Origin: Acidobacteriaceae bacterium
GTDB lineage: Bacteria; Acidobacteriota; Terriglobia; Terriglobales; Acidobacteriaceae
Assembly (NCBI GenBank): GCA_903642225.1
Contig: CAHJWI010000010.1
Coordinates: 1 to 64,000 of the forward strand
Reading direction: 5' to 3'
DNA: 64,000 bases
In this document: positions 32,745-42,642 of the stretch, one piece after another
Layout of the letters: each line of letters starts with the position of its first letter
Position numbering within the stretch: position 1 is the first letter of the stretch
Made by a program: the position numbers and the translations under genes
The notes under the pieces: generated by a model
The model's input: only the letters and a program-made list of their open reading frames with translations
Database searches by the model: none
What the model was told of the DNA's origin: nothing

Positions 32745-33560
32745 TTACTTTTGGCAGGTCGTGCAAAAGTGGGTCGAGCGGCCGCCGATAACCACTCGCC
32801 GAATAGGACTTCCACAATCACGGCAGGCTTGTCCCGTTCGGCTGTACACGCGATGCTCGAGTTGGAAGAAGCCACGCGCGCCGTCCGCATCCACGTAGTC
32901 GCTGACCGATGAGCCACCCAGCTTGATGGCCTGCTGCAAGACATCCTGCAGCGAAGCATGAAGACGCTGAAGCTCTGCACGTGAGAGACGTCCGGCATGG
33001 CGCCGTGGCCGGATACCGGCACGAAACAGGCTCTCGTCTGCATAGATGTTGCCGACGCCATGCAGCAGGGACTGGTTCAGTAGGGCGGATTTGATCGGTG
33101 TCTTGCGACCGCGGAAGAGTGCGCCGAACTCTTTGACGTGAATCGTCAGCGGTTCGGCTCCGGGGCCTGCGTATTCTTCTGCCTCCGCGACGACACCGAT
33201 GCGACCAAAACGGCGGGGGTCAACAAAGCGGATTTCGCGTCCGTCGCGCAGGTGAAGCACGGCATGCGTATGAGGCGGTAACGGTACGTCAGCGTGTGAG
33301 ACAAGCAAGCGTCCTGTCATACCGAGGTGAATGGTGACCTGTGCAGGCAAGTTCCCGGCACGCTCCACGTCCATCACGATTGTTTTCCCGACACGATGCA
33401 CCTTCGCGATGCGTGCACCCGTCAAGGTTTCTTCAATCAGCACTGCAGGGGATTTAAGCGGTTCTGGCTTCGTACCAAGCGTTACACGCTCAATGACCTG
33501 GCCACGAACACGCGCGTCGACGCCGTTTGCAACCGTTTCTACCTCAGGCAGTTCAGGCAT
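32745..33560 (-). CDS. mutM: Formamidopyrimidine-DNA glycosylase
   Basis: The protein has 271 residues, the normal length. It starts MPELPEVETV, with the catalytic proline-2 and glutamate-3 required for the beta,delta-lyase reaction, and has the conserved lysine in HRVGKTIVMD. The helix-two-turn-helix region (LLNQSLLHGVGNIYADESLF) is intact, here stated in one 20-residue piece. The C-terminal zinc finger has four cysteines (CRDCGSPIRR and FCTTCQK). It removes oxidised purines such as 8-oxoguanine. It diverges from the TonB-dependent receptor gene. Confidence 0.95.
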   Translation of the reverse strand: MPELPEVETVANGVDARVRGQVIERVTLGTKPEPLKSPAVLIEETLTGARIAKVHRVGKTIVMDVERAGNLPAQVTIHLGMTGRLLVSHADVPLPPHTHAVLHLRDGREIRFVDPRRFGRIGVVAEAEEYAGPGAEPLTIHVKEFGALFRGRKTPIKSALLNQSLLHGVGNIYADESLFRAGIRPRRHAGRLSRAELQRLHASLQDVLQQAIKLGGSSVSDYVDADGARGFFQLEHRVYSRTGQACRDCGSPIRRVVIGGRSTHFCTTCQK

Positions 33561-33705
33561 ACTGCATCTTTGATGAGGCTGGAAAGAGTTGGGTTCGAGG
33601 GGACTGTAGAGGTTAGTCCGTAAACAGTTGGCGATCGAAACTGTCGGAGGACGCAGTTCGTCTAATCCACCAGGCTGTTGGCATTACCACCTAACCGGAG
33701 TTGCA

Positions 33706-36700
33706 GTGCGCTATCGCTCGTTAACCATGCTGCTTTCTGTGGCCGCCGCAAGTGGGGCGCAGACGCAATTACCTGCGCCCGAGTCAGCACCCGAGGTTCA
33801 GGGCGGTACGATCACAGGTTCGGTGGTGGCCGGAACGTCGAACGTGCAAGGGAGGCCGGGAGCAGGTACGCCACTGCCGGGTGTCACCGTAACGGCAACC
33901 AACTCCCTGACAGGCAAGAAATATGCAGCGGCGACCGACGTTGCCGGGAACTATCGGCTGCTGATACCGCGCAATGGCCGGTACGTGCTGCGGTCTGAGT
34001 TCGCGGCGTTTGCTCCGGCGACGGCAGAAGTCCTGCTGAACGCGACACAACACAGCGGCACCAGTAATTTCTCGCTGGAGCTGGCGTCAAGGATCGCTGC
34101 CCGAACTGCGGCAACAGGCGGTACCGACAGTACAGAAGCAGCCGCGGCAATGGACTTGACCGGCACACAGACACAGGCATTACGGCGCGGACTGCAGTCG
34201 CTGACAGCTGGTGGAAGCGACGCTCTTGCATCGTCAGAAACAGGCGGCAATAACGGTGCGACACTTCCTTCGCTTGGTGGTCTTGCAGACAGTGCCGCAA
34301 GTGCATCGGACGCGGTGGCCGTGAGCGGCCAAGCAGGGCAAACCAACGGCCTGGCCGGATTTAACGAGGATGATATTCGCGATCGCGTGGAAAACGCCAT
34401 TGCAGACGCTCGACGAAACGGCGGCCAGCAGGCCGAAGTCGCGAATGCCATCGTCGGATTGATCGGCGGGATGATGGGCGGCCCCGGTGGAGGTGGTGGT
34501 TTTGGGGGCGGTAGCGGCGGGGGCCGTGGTGGCGGAGGTGGCCGTGGAGGAGCAGGTGGCGGCGGCGGCGGATTCCGCAACTTTAACCCGACCCAAGTGC
34601 ACGGAAACCTGTTTTACGGCGGCGGCAACGGAGCTCTGGATGCAACCCAGTTTTCCCTGACCGGCGATCCTATTCAGCCGTCATACAGCACGAACAGGTT
34701 CGGCCTGAGTATCACCGGGTCGCCATACATACCGGGCCTGTCCAAGCCCAGTTCCAAGCAGTTCGTTTTCCTGAACCTGACCGGCTCAAGGAACTCCACT
34801 CCCGTAAATCTCTATGGCACGGTCCCTACAGAGGCAGAGCGCCGCGGCGACTTTAGCGGGTTCACGCGCACCGTGAATGGCGTCGCTACGCCGGTAACGA
34901 TCTACGACCCTTTGTCTGGCCAGCCGTTCGCTGGCAACATTATCCCGCAGGGTCGGCTAAGCACGCAGGCTCTCGCTTTGCTGAACTTCTACCCGGAAGC
35001 GAACCAGTCCACCACGGGTGTGACCACAACCGCAGAGAACTACAACTACCAGCGGGTTGCGACGGCCGGACAGCACAGCACACAGATCGCATCCCGGTTT
35101 GTACGAAATTTCGGAACAGACCAGACCAGGGCAGGCACGAGAGGAAGCGGCAGGCGAGACAAGAACATACCGCTCACCATTCGGCAAAACGTGAATGCAA
35201 ATTTTGCCTACAGCCACAATGCGAGCGATCTGCGCAACTTCTCTCCGCAGCTTGACGGTAAGAGCCTGAGCGATGGCTTGAACCTGGGCGTGGGCTACTC
35301 CATAGGCTACGGACGACTCAACAACAACGCTTCCCTCTCTTGGAACCGTTCGCATGCAGATACATTGAACCTGTTTACCGGTACGGCCACAGACCCTGGC
35401 AATGGCCTGAATATCCCCAAGCCACAGGTCATCACGCCTGGTTTTTATAACGGTGTGCCTACCATCGGCCTCACCAACTTCATTAGCCTGAACGAAACCA
35501 ACCCCGCCGATCGGGTACAGCAAACGTTCAGCATTGGCGACCAGGTGCGGTGGAATCACAAGAAGAACAACATCAACTTCGGTTTTGATATCCGGCACGT
35601 GCAGAACAATGTGGTCGGCGGCACCAATGTAGTGGGATCGTTCGCGTTCACGGGGTACGCAACACAGGCGCCTAATGCGGGTACAAGTACGACGTCGACG
35701 ACATCGACACCGACAGGCTCGAGCTTTGCAGACTTCCTTCTGGGTGCGCCGCAACAGTCCAAGATCCAGGCGGGGTTGAATAAAATTCACCTGCGAGAAA
35801 CAGTGTTGGATGCCTATGCAAGCGATGACTGGCGAGTGCTCCCCAACCTGACGCTGAACGCTGGTCTGCGGTATGAGTACTTCGCGCCATACACAGAGAC
35901 GAACAACCAGTTAGTGAACCTGGACCATAGCACTGACTTCACCACTGTGGCGCGGGTGCTGCCGGGGCAGAGCGGGCCGTACGGTGGAAAGTTTCCGCGG
36001 TCGCTGGTGGACCCGGACCGCACGCTGTTCTCTCCACGGTTAGGCCTCGCATACCGGCCCAAGCTCTTAAAAGATACGGTACTGCGCGCAGGCTACGGCA
36101 TCAGCTACAACACCACGCAGTTCGGCAGCTTCGCCAACTCCCTCTCGTACCAGGCGCCTTTCGCGATCACGCAGACGAATGTGGCTACGGTAAATGCCAC
36201 GACCGACCCGGGCTGCGGCACGATTACCGAAGGCGGTACGACCGGCAAGGGACCGTTCACACTGACGAACGCTTTTGGGTGCAGCGCAGCAACAATCAGT
36301 AATAATTTCGCGATAAACAAGAACTATCGTTTGGGCCGGGTGCAGGTCATTAACGCGGGCCTCCAGCATACATTCGGACTCGGCATCCTGCTCAACATGG
36401 ACTACAACGGATCGTACGGCGCGAACCTGGATCTGCTGCGTGCACCGGGCCGAACGCCCGACGGACTAATTACAAACTCACAGGCGTACACCTTTGAAGA
36501 TTCGGTGGCGGAATCACGGTTCAACGCGCTCAACGTCAACCTTCGAAAGCGCATGTCGAAGGGTGTCGCGTTGCAGGTGACATACACGTACGGCCACTCC
36601 ATCGACGACGCTAGTTCTATCGGTGGTAGCGGCGGCAACACGGTGGTTCAAGACGATCAGCGCATCGACCTGGAGTTCGGCAACTCGAGCTTCGATGTGC

Positions 36701-37251
36701 GGCACCGGCTTACCGGCAACTTTGTTGCAGAACTCCCCATTGGTCCCAACCGAGCTTTCCTTCACGGCGGGGGGCGACTCTCACGCGCGCTGGACGGCTT
36801 TAACGTAAGCAGCGAGTACACACTTGCCACGGGAACCTATGCCACACCGCAATACGTCAACACGGTGGCCCAGGCAGCGACCGGAGGCAATTACACGTTG
36901 CGGCCAGACCGGGTGTTTACGCAGCCGATTGCTGGAGCTGGCCAGCTTCGCAGTTACCTGAATCCTGCGGCGTTCGCCTCGCCGGCAGTTGTGAATGGTG
37001 TAACGCAGTATGGCACGGCTTCGCGAAATTCCATCGAACTGCCGGGAACAGTGTCGGTGGATGCGTCCCTCTCACGCACGGTGAGCTTTGGCGATACCAA
37101 GAATCTGGAGGTGCGGTTGACGGCAAACAATGTGTTCAACACGGTCCAGTACAGCGGCGTCGATACCACGCTGAACTCGTCCACCTTTGGCCAGGTGACC
37201 AGCGTGGCAAATGCGCGCAAGTTCACGATGCAAGCGAGGTACCGGTTCTGA
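33706..37251 (+). CDS. TonB-dependent receptor-like outer membrane protein with Gly-rich insert
   Basis: The chosen start is the GTG at 33706, with CCGGAG upstream and a signal peptide (about residues 1-20, VRYRSLTMLLSVAAASGA). The product has 1181 residues. Residues ~34-128 are a carboxypeptidase-regulatory-like domain (GVTVTATNSLTGKKYAAATD, NYRLLIP). At ~254-290 there is a stretch made almost only of glycine with a few arginines, where the usual plug motifs would be expected; they are not recognisable. HGNLFYGGGNGALDATQF then begins the region that in acidobacterial Oar-like receptors follows the plug, and the rest is a beta-barrel ending in ARKFTMQARYRF (terminal aromatic). The VWA gene starts inside its stop codon. 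Confidence 0.85.
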   Translation: MRYRSLTMLLSVAAASGAQTQLPAPESAPEVQGGTITGSVVAGTSNVQGRPGAGTPLPGVTVTATNSLTGKKYAAATDVAGNYRLLIPRNGRYVLRSEFAAFAPATAEVLLNATQHSGTSNFSLELASRIAARTAATGGTDSTEAAAAMDLTGTQTQALRRGLQSLTAGGSDALASSETGGNNGATLPSLGGLADSAASASDAVAVSGQAGQTNGLAGFNEDDIRDRVENAIADARRNGGQQAEVANAIVGLIGGMMGGPGGGGGFGGGSGGGRGGGGGRGGAGGGGGGFRNFNPTQVHGNLFYGGGNGALDATQFSLTGDPIQPSYSTNRFGLSITGSPYIPGLSKPSSKQFVFLNLTGSRNSTPVNLYGTVPTEAERRGDFSGFTRTVNGVATPVTIYDPLSGQPFAGNIIPQGRLSTQALALLNFYPEANQSTTGVTTTAENYNYQRVATAGQHSTQIASRFVRNFGTDQTRAGTRGSGRRDKNIPLTIRQNVNANFAYSHNASDLRNFSPQLDGKSLSDGLNLGVGYSIGYGRLNNNASLSWNRSHADTLNLFTGTATDPGNGLNIPKPQVITPGFYNGVPTIGLTNFISLNETNPADRVQQTFSIGDQVRWNHKKNNINFGFDIRHVQNNVVGGTNVVGSFAFTGYATQAPNAGTSTTSTTSTPTGSSFADFLLGAPQQSKIQAGLNKIHLRETVLDAYASDDWRVLPNLTLNAGLRYEYFAPYTETNNQLVNLDHSTDFTTVARVLPGQSGPYGGKFPRSLVDPDRTLFSPRLGLAYRPKLLKDTVLRAGYGISYNTTQFGSFANSLSYQAPFAITQTNVATVNATTDPGCGTITEGGTTGKGPFTLTNAFGCSAATISNNFAINKNYRLGRVQVINAGLQHTFGLGILLNMDYNGSYGANLDLLRAPGRTPDGLITNSQAYTFEDSVAESRFNALNVNLRKRMSKGVALQVTYTYGHSIDDASSIGGSGGNTVVQDDQRIDLEFGNSSFDVRHRLTGNFVAELPIGPNRAFLHGGGRLSRALDGFNVSSEYTLATGTYATPQYVNTVAQAATGGNYTLRPDRVFTQPIAGAGQLRSYLNPAAFASPAVVNGVTQYGTASRNSIELPGTVSVDASLSRTVSFGDTKNLEVRLTANNVFNTVQYSGVDTTLNSSTFGQVTSVANARKFTMQARYRF

Positions 37252-39491
37252 TGAATGCTCGGGCTCACCTCTGTGTTCTTCCACAAGGCATCAAGGTTCT
37301 GTTGTGTCTAGCTTTGCTGGCATTTGCGTCGTGCAGTGCCTGTGCACAGGAATCCTCACCGTTCACGCTTCGGGTGCAATCGCAGATTGTTCTGACGAAC
37401 GTTGTTGTGCGTGACAAGAAGACCGGCCAGCCGATCCGTGACTTGAACGCCAGCGATTTCACCGTGACGGAGAACGGCAAGCCCCAGACGGTCAGTTCCT
37501 TCGATTTTCAAACAGTAGATGAGGCTGCGAAGCTGAATGAAGCGACCGCAAGCGGCAAGACGCCAACGATCGCGCAGATGCTTGACCGGTCCATCGGTGC
37601 AACGCCGGAACAGCTGCGCGACCACCGATTGGTTGTGCTGTTCTTCGACGTTGCCAGCATGCAGCCGGAAGACATTGACCGCGCCGTGGACGGAGCCAAG
37701 GACTACATCGACAAAAAGATGACCCCGGCCGACCTGGTCGCCGTAGCAAGCCTGGGAACAACGCTTAACCTGGATCACGACTTTACGGCCGATAAAACCG
37801 CTCTGCTGCAAACAGTCGGCAAGTTTAACGGCAGCACCGCATCGCAGGGTTTGGCCGCCGGTGGAACCACCGGATCAACCGACGCCACTGCCGATGATGC
37901 CAGCAGCTTTGCCGCGGACGACTCCGAGTACACCAACCTGAATACGGACCGTGAGCTATACGCCATTCAGACGATTGCCAGGAGTCTGGAGCGTGTCGAT
38001 CAGCGGAAGAGCATGCTGTACTTTTCCGGCGGTCTGTCACGCAGTGGCATCGAAAACCAAGCGAGCATTCGCAGCGCCACAAATGCGGCAGCACGCGCCA
38101 ACATGGCCATTTACACCGTAGATTCACGCGGCCTTCAGGCGCTGTCGCCGCTCGGCGATGCTTCGTCCGGATCGGTGCGCGGCACGGGTGCCTACAGTGG
38201 TGCAACGATGCAGGCAAAGCTCGATTCGAACGCTGGCTCACAGGAGCTGCTGAGTATCCTTGCGAGCGACACGGGTGGAAAATCATTTCTTGACTCCAAC
38301 GACTTTGCGCCTGCTTTCCAGCAGATTCAGCATGACACTGAGGCGTATTACCTTTTGGGCTTCCGCTCGACCGACACGCGCAAGGACGGCGCCTTTCGCA
38401 AGCTCAGCATCAAGTTGAACCGACAGGACGCGAAGCTGGAATACCGGCCGGGGTATTACGCACCCGCTGACTTCAAGCATCAGCGAACTGAAGATCGGGA
38501 AGCCGCCTTGACGGAGCAGTTGCGCAGCGAAACACCCGCGGTGGACGTGAGCGTATACCTGCAAGCTTTTTACTTTCGGCTGAGCGCAAACAGCTATAAC
38601 GTGCCTATAGCGCTGATCGTGCCGGGTTCGCAAATTCCCTTTACCCGCGGCAAGAACGGCAGTGTCGACCAGGACAAGGCGACGCTCGACATTGCAGCGC
38701 AGGTAAAAAACGCACAGGGCATCGTCGTCGGCAATGTGCGCGACACGGTAAAGCTGGCGGTAGACGGCGCTGTGGGTGCGGCGCGGCGCAATATCCAGTA
38801 CGGCAGTGGCTTCACGCTGGCGCCGGGTCACTACCATGTGAAGTATGTTGTGCGCGAAAATGAGTCCGGCAACATGGGATCGTTTGAAACCGACATTAAT
38901 GTGCCGGATCAGCGCAAACAAACGATCAAGCTATCCAGCGTTGTAGTGAGTTCGCAGCAGACTGCCGCTGCACCGCGGCGCCGTGGTGGTGGGCCGCAAC
39001 CGCCGCCCGACCCGCTGGAGCACGACGGCCACGAGTTTGTACCGAACGTGGCGCACGTTTTTCGGCAGGATGGTCACATGTACCTGCTGTACGAACTCTA
39101 CGATCCATCAAAGTTGAGCAAGGAAGCCGCCGCCGCAGCAGCGACCCAGGCTGCCGCTCAACAGAGTGGATTAAAGGCGCGAGCAAATGCTGGCGGCATC
39201 CATGTTCTGACGTCGATCGAATTTCTGCAGAATGGCGCAAAAGTGCTGGAGACGCCGATCGTACAAGCAGATGCGCTGAATGAGCCGGAGCGCGGTGCCG
39301 TGGCATTTAGCTTCGACGTGCCGCTGAATGTCTTAAAGCCAGGGGATTACATCTGCCAAATCAACGTGGTTGACGATGCCGGCGGCAGCTTCACATTTCC
39401 GCGGCTGGCGATGCGCGTCACTGTTCCAGCGGTGCCGGCGGCGCTGCCTACGACACCATCCGGTACGTCGGCCAGCAGTGGTGAGAAGTAA
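37251..39491 (+). CDS. VWFA-related acidobacterial secreted protein
   Basis: The protein has 746 residues with a signal peptide of about 30 residues. It follows the acidobacterial VWFA-related family (TIGR03436): FTLRVQSQIVLTNVVVRDK, then IRDLNASDFTVTENGKPQTV, then a VWA domain (about 125-355; LVVLFFDVASMQPEDIDRAV) whose metal-site DxSxS motif is incomplete (DVASM). RKSMLYFSGGLSR and TDTRKDGAFRKLSIKLNR are also typical. The C-terminal ~350 residues look beta-rich. The ATG overlaps the receptor stop (TGATG), so the two are coupled, suggesting a surface or periplasmic partnership. Function is unknown; VWA domains usually bind proteins. Confidence 0.85.
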   Translation: MNARAHLCVLPQGIKVLLCLALLAFASCSACAQESSPFTLRVQSQIVLTNVVVRDKKTGQPIRDLNASDFTVTENGKPQTVSSFDFQTVDEAAKLNEATASGKTPTIAQMLDRSIGATPEQLRDHRLVVLFFDVASMQPEDIDRAVDGAKDYIDKKMTPADLVAVASLGTTLNLDHDFTADKTALLQTVGKFNGSTASQGLAAGGTTGSTDATADDASSFAADDSEYTNLNTDRELYAIQTIARSLERVDQRKSMLYFSGGLSRSGIENQASIRSATNAAARANMAIYTVDSRGLQALSPLGDASSGSVRGTGAYSGATMQAKLDSNAGSQELLSILASDTGGKSFLDSNDFAPAFQQIQHDTEAYYLLGFRSTDTRKDGAFRKLSIKLNRQDAKLEYRPGYYAPADFKHQRTEDREAALTEQLRSETPAVDVSVYLQAFYFRLSANSYNVPIALIVPGSQIPFTRGKNGSVDQDKATLDIAAQVKNAQGIVVGNVRDTVKLAVDGAVGAARRNIQYGSGFTLAPGHYHVKYVVRENESGNMGSFETDINVPDQRKQTIKLSSVVVSSQQTAAAPRRRGGGPQPPPDPLEHDGHEFVPNVAHVFRQDGHMYLLYELYDPSKLSKEAAAAAATQAAAQQSGLKARANAGGIHVLTSIEFLQNGAKVLETPIVQADALNEPERGAVAFSFDVPLNVLKPGDYICQINVVDDAGGSFTFPRLAMRVTVPAVPAALPTTPSGTSASSGEK

Positions 39492-39529
39492 GCTTCACTA
39501 CACACCTGACACGCCAATGTTGCAAGCAA

Positions 39530-39547
39530 ACTTCGTGCTGACGAGGT
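39530..39547. terminator. Hairpin between convergent VWA and rnr genes
   Basis: ACTTCGT and ACGAGGT form a 7-bp stem (one T-G pair) around GCTG in the 66-base gap between the convergent stops. No T tract is present in either direction. It may help to end both transcripts. Confidence 0.3.
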
Positions 39548-39557
39548 GCTCAGAGCG

Positions 39558-42509
39558 TTAGCGCCGCTTGGTCTTCTTGTTATTGGCAGCTGCGCGTCTT
39601 GCCTTGTTGGAAAGCTTCCGCTTTGCGCCGGGATGAAATTTTGCGAAGGGATCGTTGGTCGGCGCTGCCGGTACATCGGCACCGGTCTGTGCGGATGGGC
39701 GCGGCTTCGCTTCGCTGGTGAGGGCGCGTTTGGGCACGGCGGCTTTCCTGGTGCTGCGTGCGACCCAAGGACGAGTTCCGGTCGTGGTGTCGACGATCGC
39801 CTTCTCACGGCGTAGTCTGGGCTTTTGTTCTTGCTGCACCACGGCGAATTGCAAACGGCGGTTCTCGCGGTCGATGCGATCGAGAAAGACGCGAAGGCGC
39901 TGGCCTGGGCGATAACAATGCCCGTTGGTACTGCCGCAAATTTCGCGGGCGTTATCACGATAGGTATACCGGTCATCAACGAGCGTATGAAGAGGCACCA
40001 AACCTTCCACAAACAGGTCGCCCAGCTCGACGAAGAAGCCGTACTTGGTCACGGAAAGAATGATGGCGTCGAAGTCCTCGCCGACGCGGTCTTCCATAAA
40101 CTTCAGCTTTTTGGTCTCGATCAGTTCACGTTCTGCGTCGGCGGCGCGGCGCTCGGTTTCGCTGGTCTCCTGGCCGATTGCAGCAAGTTCGCCGTGCTCA
40201 TATGGCGCATCGAAATCGCTGGCTGACGGCACGCGCAGACGCTTTGCAACGCGCTCTACCTGTGGCTGCTGGTTGCCTGCCGCATGCTCGGCCAACTCGC
40301 GGGATTCGTCGTCCGGGGCAAAGGCTTCCTCGTGCGCCAGTAGGTTGATCGCCGACTGCGATGCCGTCTCTTCCGCTGCACCGCGAGCATCCACACCTTC
40401 TCGCAGCAGGGTCTTCACGATGCGATGCACGACAAGGTCCGGGTACCGGCGGATGGGTGACGTGAAGTGCGTGTAGGCTGGCGCTGCCAGAGCGAAGTGA
40501 CCCTCATTGTCTGCCGAATACTTCGCCTGCTTCAATGAGCGCAGCAGCAGGTAGCTTAGTATGCGCTCTTCGGGCTTGCCGGCGATCTTGGCCGTAAGTC
40601 GCTGATACAGCTTAGGAGAGATGTCGGCGGGACCACTTGCCACCTCGTGACCACGCGCGGTACGGTGTGCAGTGCGCCCACGATCCCGATCGCGGTCGTT
40701 GCGGCGAAATGCCTCTCGCTTGTCACCCTTGGTCGTGAACTTCTGCACCGCCATTGGCCCCGCGCCCAGCGTGTACCCAAAGCCTGCAGCCTGCTCTTCA
40801 AAGTCTAGGATGCGCTTGGCGTCGGGTATCTCGTGAATGCGATAAATACCGGGGACACGAGCGTTCTCGATCCAGCGTGCAACACATTCGTTGGCACACA
40901 ACATGAACTCCTCAATGAGCCGGTTGGACCAGGCGCGCTCGCTGCGGACGACACCTTTCATGGCACCGCGCTCGTCGAATTCAATGACGGGTTCAGGCAA
41001 ATCGAAATCGATGGAACCGCGCCGCACGCGCTTTTTGTTCAGACGTTTGGCGAGGTCGAGCATGCGTTCGAAGTCCGCAACAAAGGGTGCGAACTGTTCG
41101 TGCGCTTCCGCATCGCCATCCAGCACGCGCTGCACATTGGTGTAGGTCATGCGCTGCGCCGAACGGATAATCCCTTCGGACAACTCGTAGCCCAGCACGT
41201 TGCCTTCGCTGTCGATGCGTGCGACGCACGAGAGCACAAGGCGGTCTTCGTCAGGACGCAGGGAGCATTCACCGTTCGAGAGTTCCTGCGGCAACATCGG
41301 AATGGCACGGTCGGGAAAATAGACCGAGTTGCCGCGAAGGCGCGCTTCCAGATCCAGCGCAGAGTTGTCCGCAACATACTCTGCCACATCTGCAATGTGC
41401 ACTTGCAGCTCGAACGTACCGTCATTGAGTGCGGTGACGAGAACGGCGTCGTCGAAGTCTTTCGCCGTCTCGCCATCAATGGTCACGATAGGCAGGCCCC
41501 GGAAGTCGCGGCGCTGCAGGCGTTCCTCTTCATTGAGTGCGGCGACGTTCCAGCGAGCCGCGTCCTGCGCTTCGGTCAGCACCTCTGCCGGGAAGACATG
41601 CGGCAGATGGTGCTTGCGGATAATAATCTCGACGTCGACACCGAACGCGTCGGGATCGCCAAGCACCTCAACCACGCGGCCGAGCGCGGGAGAGTGGTCG
41701 CTGGCATACTGCGTAATCTCGACATCGACGGCCAGACCGGTCAGGTTGGCAAGCGAGCCATCCCACGAATATTCCGCATGCAGCGCATCTTCACCCAACG
41801 TGCGGTGAGGGGTGACGGCGGCGGTGGGCAGGTCGGCATCGTCTGGGATGAGCACGACAGAGCCCATGCGGGTGTCGAGCGGCACCACGAAAGAGCCGCG
41901 AAGACGTGGGTCATCTTCCCGCGGATCAAAACGGCGACCGCGTGCACCGGCTGCATGAAAGATGCCGACGACCGTGGGGTTACGCCGCGTCAGCACGCGG
42001 ACGATGCGGCCGGCGCGACGGCCTTCACGCGTGGGTGGCCCGGCGTCCACCAGCACCTGGTCGCCTTGCATGGCACTGTTCAGGTCATGCGGTGGAATAA
42101 AGATATCGTCTTCCTTGCCGCTTTCAGAACCGGTAGGACGCACAAAGCCGAAGCCGTCGCGGTGCAGAGTGAGCTTCCCGGCAAGCAGGTCTTCCCTGCC
42201 TCGGAACGACTGGCGTTGACGGTCACGCATACCTGCGGCGAAGCCTCGACGGCCTGTCTGCGCAGCGGCTCGGCTGTCGTTCTTTGCGCGTTCCAAACCC
42301 GCTGAAGGCAGCGCCCAGGTATCTTTGTCCAGCTTTACGAGTGCGCCACGCGCCGTAATTTTGGTCAATTGCTCGACGAGCAGCCTGCGCTCGCGGCCGC
42401 CACCAATACCCAGCTCGTGCACCAATTGCTTGTACCCGGCGCGTCCACCTGCGCGCTCGATGCGTCGCAACAAGTCACGATCGGTTTGCGGATAAGGCTG
42501 ACCCGGCAT
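39558..42509 (-). CDS. rnr: Ribonuclease R
   Basis: The protein has 983 residues, somewhat longer than E. coli RNase R. Residues 1-90 form a winged helix followed by a basic stretch; two cold-shock-type OB domains follow (HRDGFGFVRP, FIPPHDLNSAMQGDQVLV). The RNB domain holds the metal-binding IDGETAKDFDDAVLV near residue 345 and SPIRRYPDLVVHRIV later. Near the end is an S1 domain (VTKYGFFVELGDLFVEGLVP), then a lysine/arginine-rich tail. It is a processive 3'-5' exoribonuclease that degrades structured RNA. An inserted low-complexity segment (~residues 600-640, arginine and aspartate rich) lies within the RNB domain. Confidence 0.93.
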   Translation of the reverse strand: MPGQPYPQTDRDLLRRIERAGGRAGYKQLVHELGIGGGRERRLLVEQLTKITARGALVKLDKDTWALPSAGLERAKNDSRAAAQTGRRGFAAGMRDRQRQSFRGREDLLAGKLTLHRDGFGFVRPTGSESGKEDDIFIPPHDLNSAMQGDQVLVDAGPPTREGRRAGRIVRVLTRRNPTVVGIFHAAGARGRRFDPREDDPRLRGSFVVPLDTRMGSVVLIPDDADLPTAAVTPHRTLGEDALHAEYSWDGSLANLTGLAVDVEITQYASDHSPALGRVVEVLGDPDAFGVDVEIIIRKHHLPHVFPAEVLTEAQDAARWNVAALNEEERLQRRDFRGLPIVTIDGETAKDFDDAVLVTALNDGTFELQVHIADVAEYVADNSALDLEARLRGNSVYFPDRAIPMLPQELSNGECSLRPDEDRLVLSCVARIDSEGNVLGYELSEGIIRSAQRMTYTNVQRVLDGDAEAHEQFAPFVADFERMLDLAKRLNKKRVRRGSIDFDLPEPVIEFDERGAMKGVVRSERAWSNRLIEEFMLCANECVARWIENARVPGIYRIHEIPDAKRILDFEEQAAGFGYTLGAGPMAVQKFTTKGDKREAFRRNDRDRDRGRTAHRTARGHEVASGPADISPKLYQRLTAKIAGKPEERILSYLLLRSLKQAKYSADNEGHFALAAPAYTHFTSPIRRYPDLVVHRIVKTLLREGVDARGAAEETASQSAINLLAHEEAFAPDDESRELAEHAAGNQQPQVERVAKRLRVPSASDFDAPYEHGELAAIGQETSETERRAADAERELIETKKLKFMEDRVGEDFDAIILSVTKYGFFVELGDLFVEGLVPLHTLVDDRYTYRDNAREICGSTNGHCYRPGQRLRVFLDRIDRENRRLQFAVVQQEQKPRLRREKAIVDTTTGTRPWVARSTRKAAVPKRALTSEAKPRPSAQTGADVPAAPTNDPFAKFHPGAKRKLSNKARRAAANNKKTKRR

Positions 42510-42642
42510 GCACCTTCAGAATACGCTGCGTGCGCGAGTCACTCTGAATCGGTCGACGGAGCTTGTTCGTGCCACGCGACGATAGCGCGTTCTGGCAGGA
42601 GTGGGCGACAGCGAGCCTTGTTTACGACGCATCCCAGACTGC

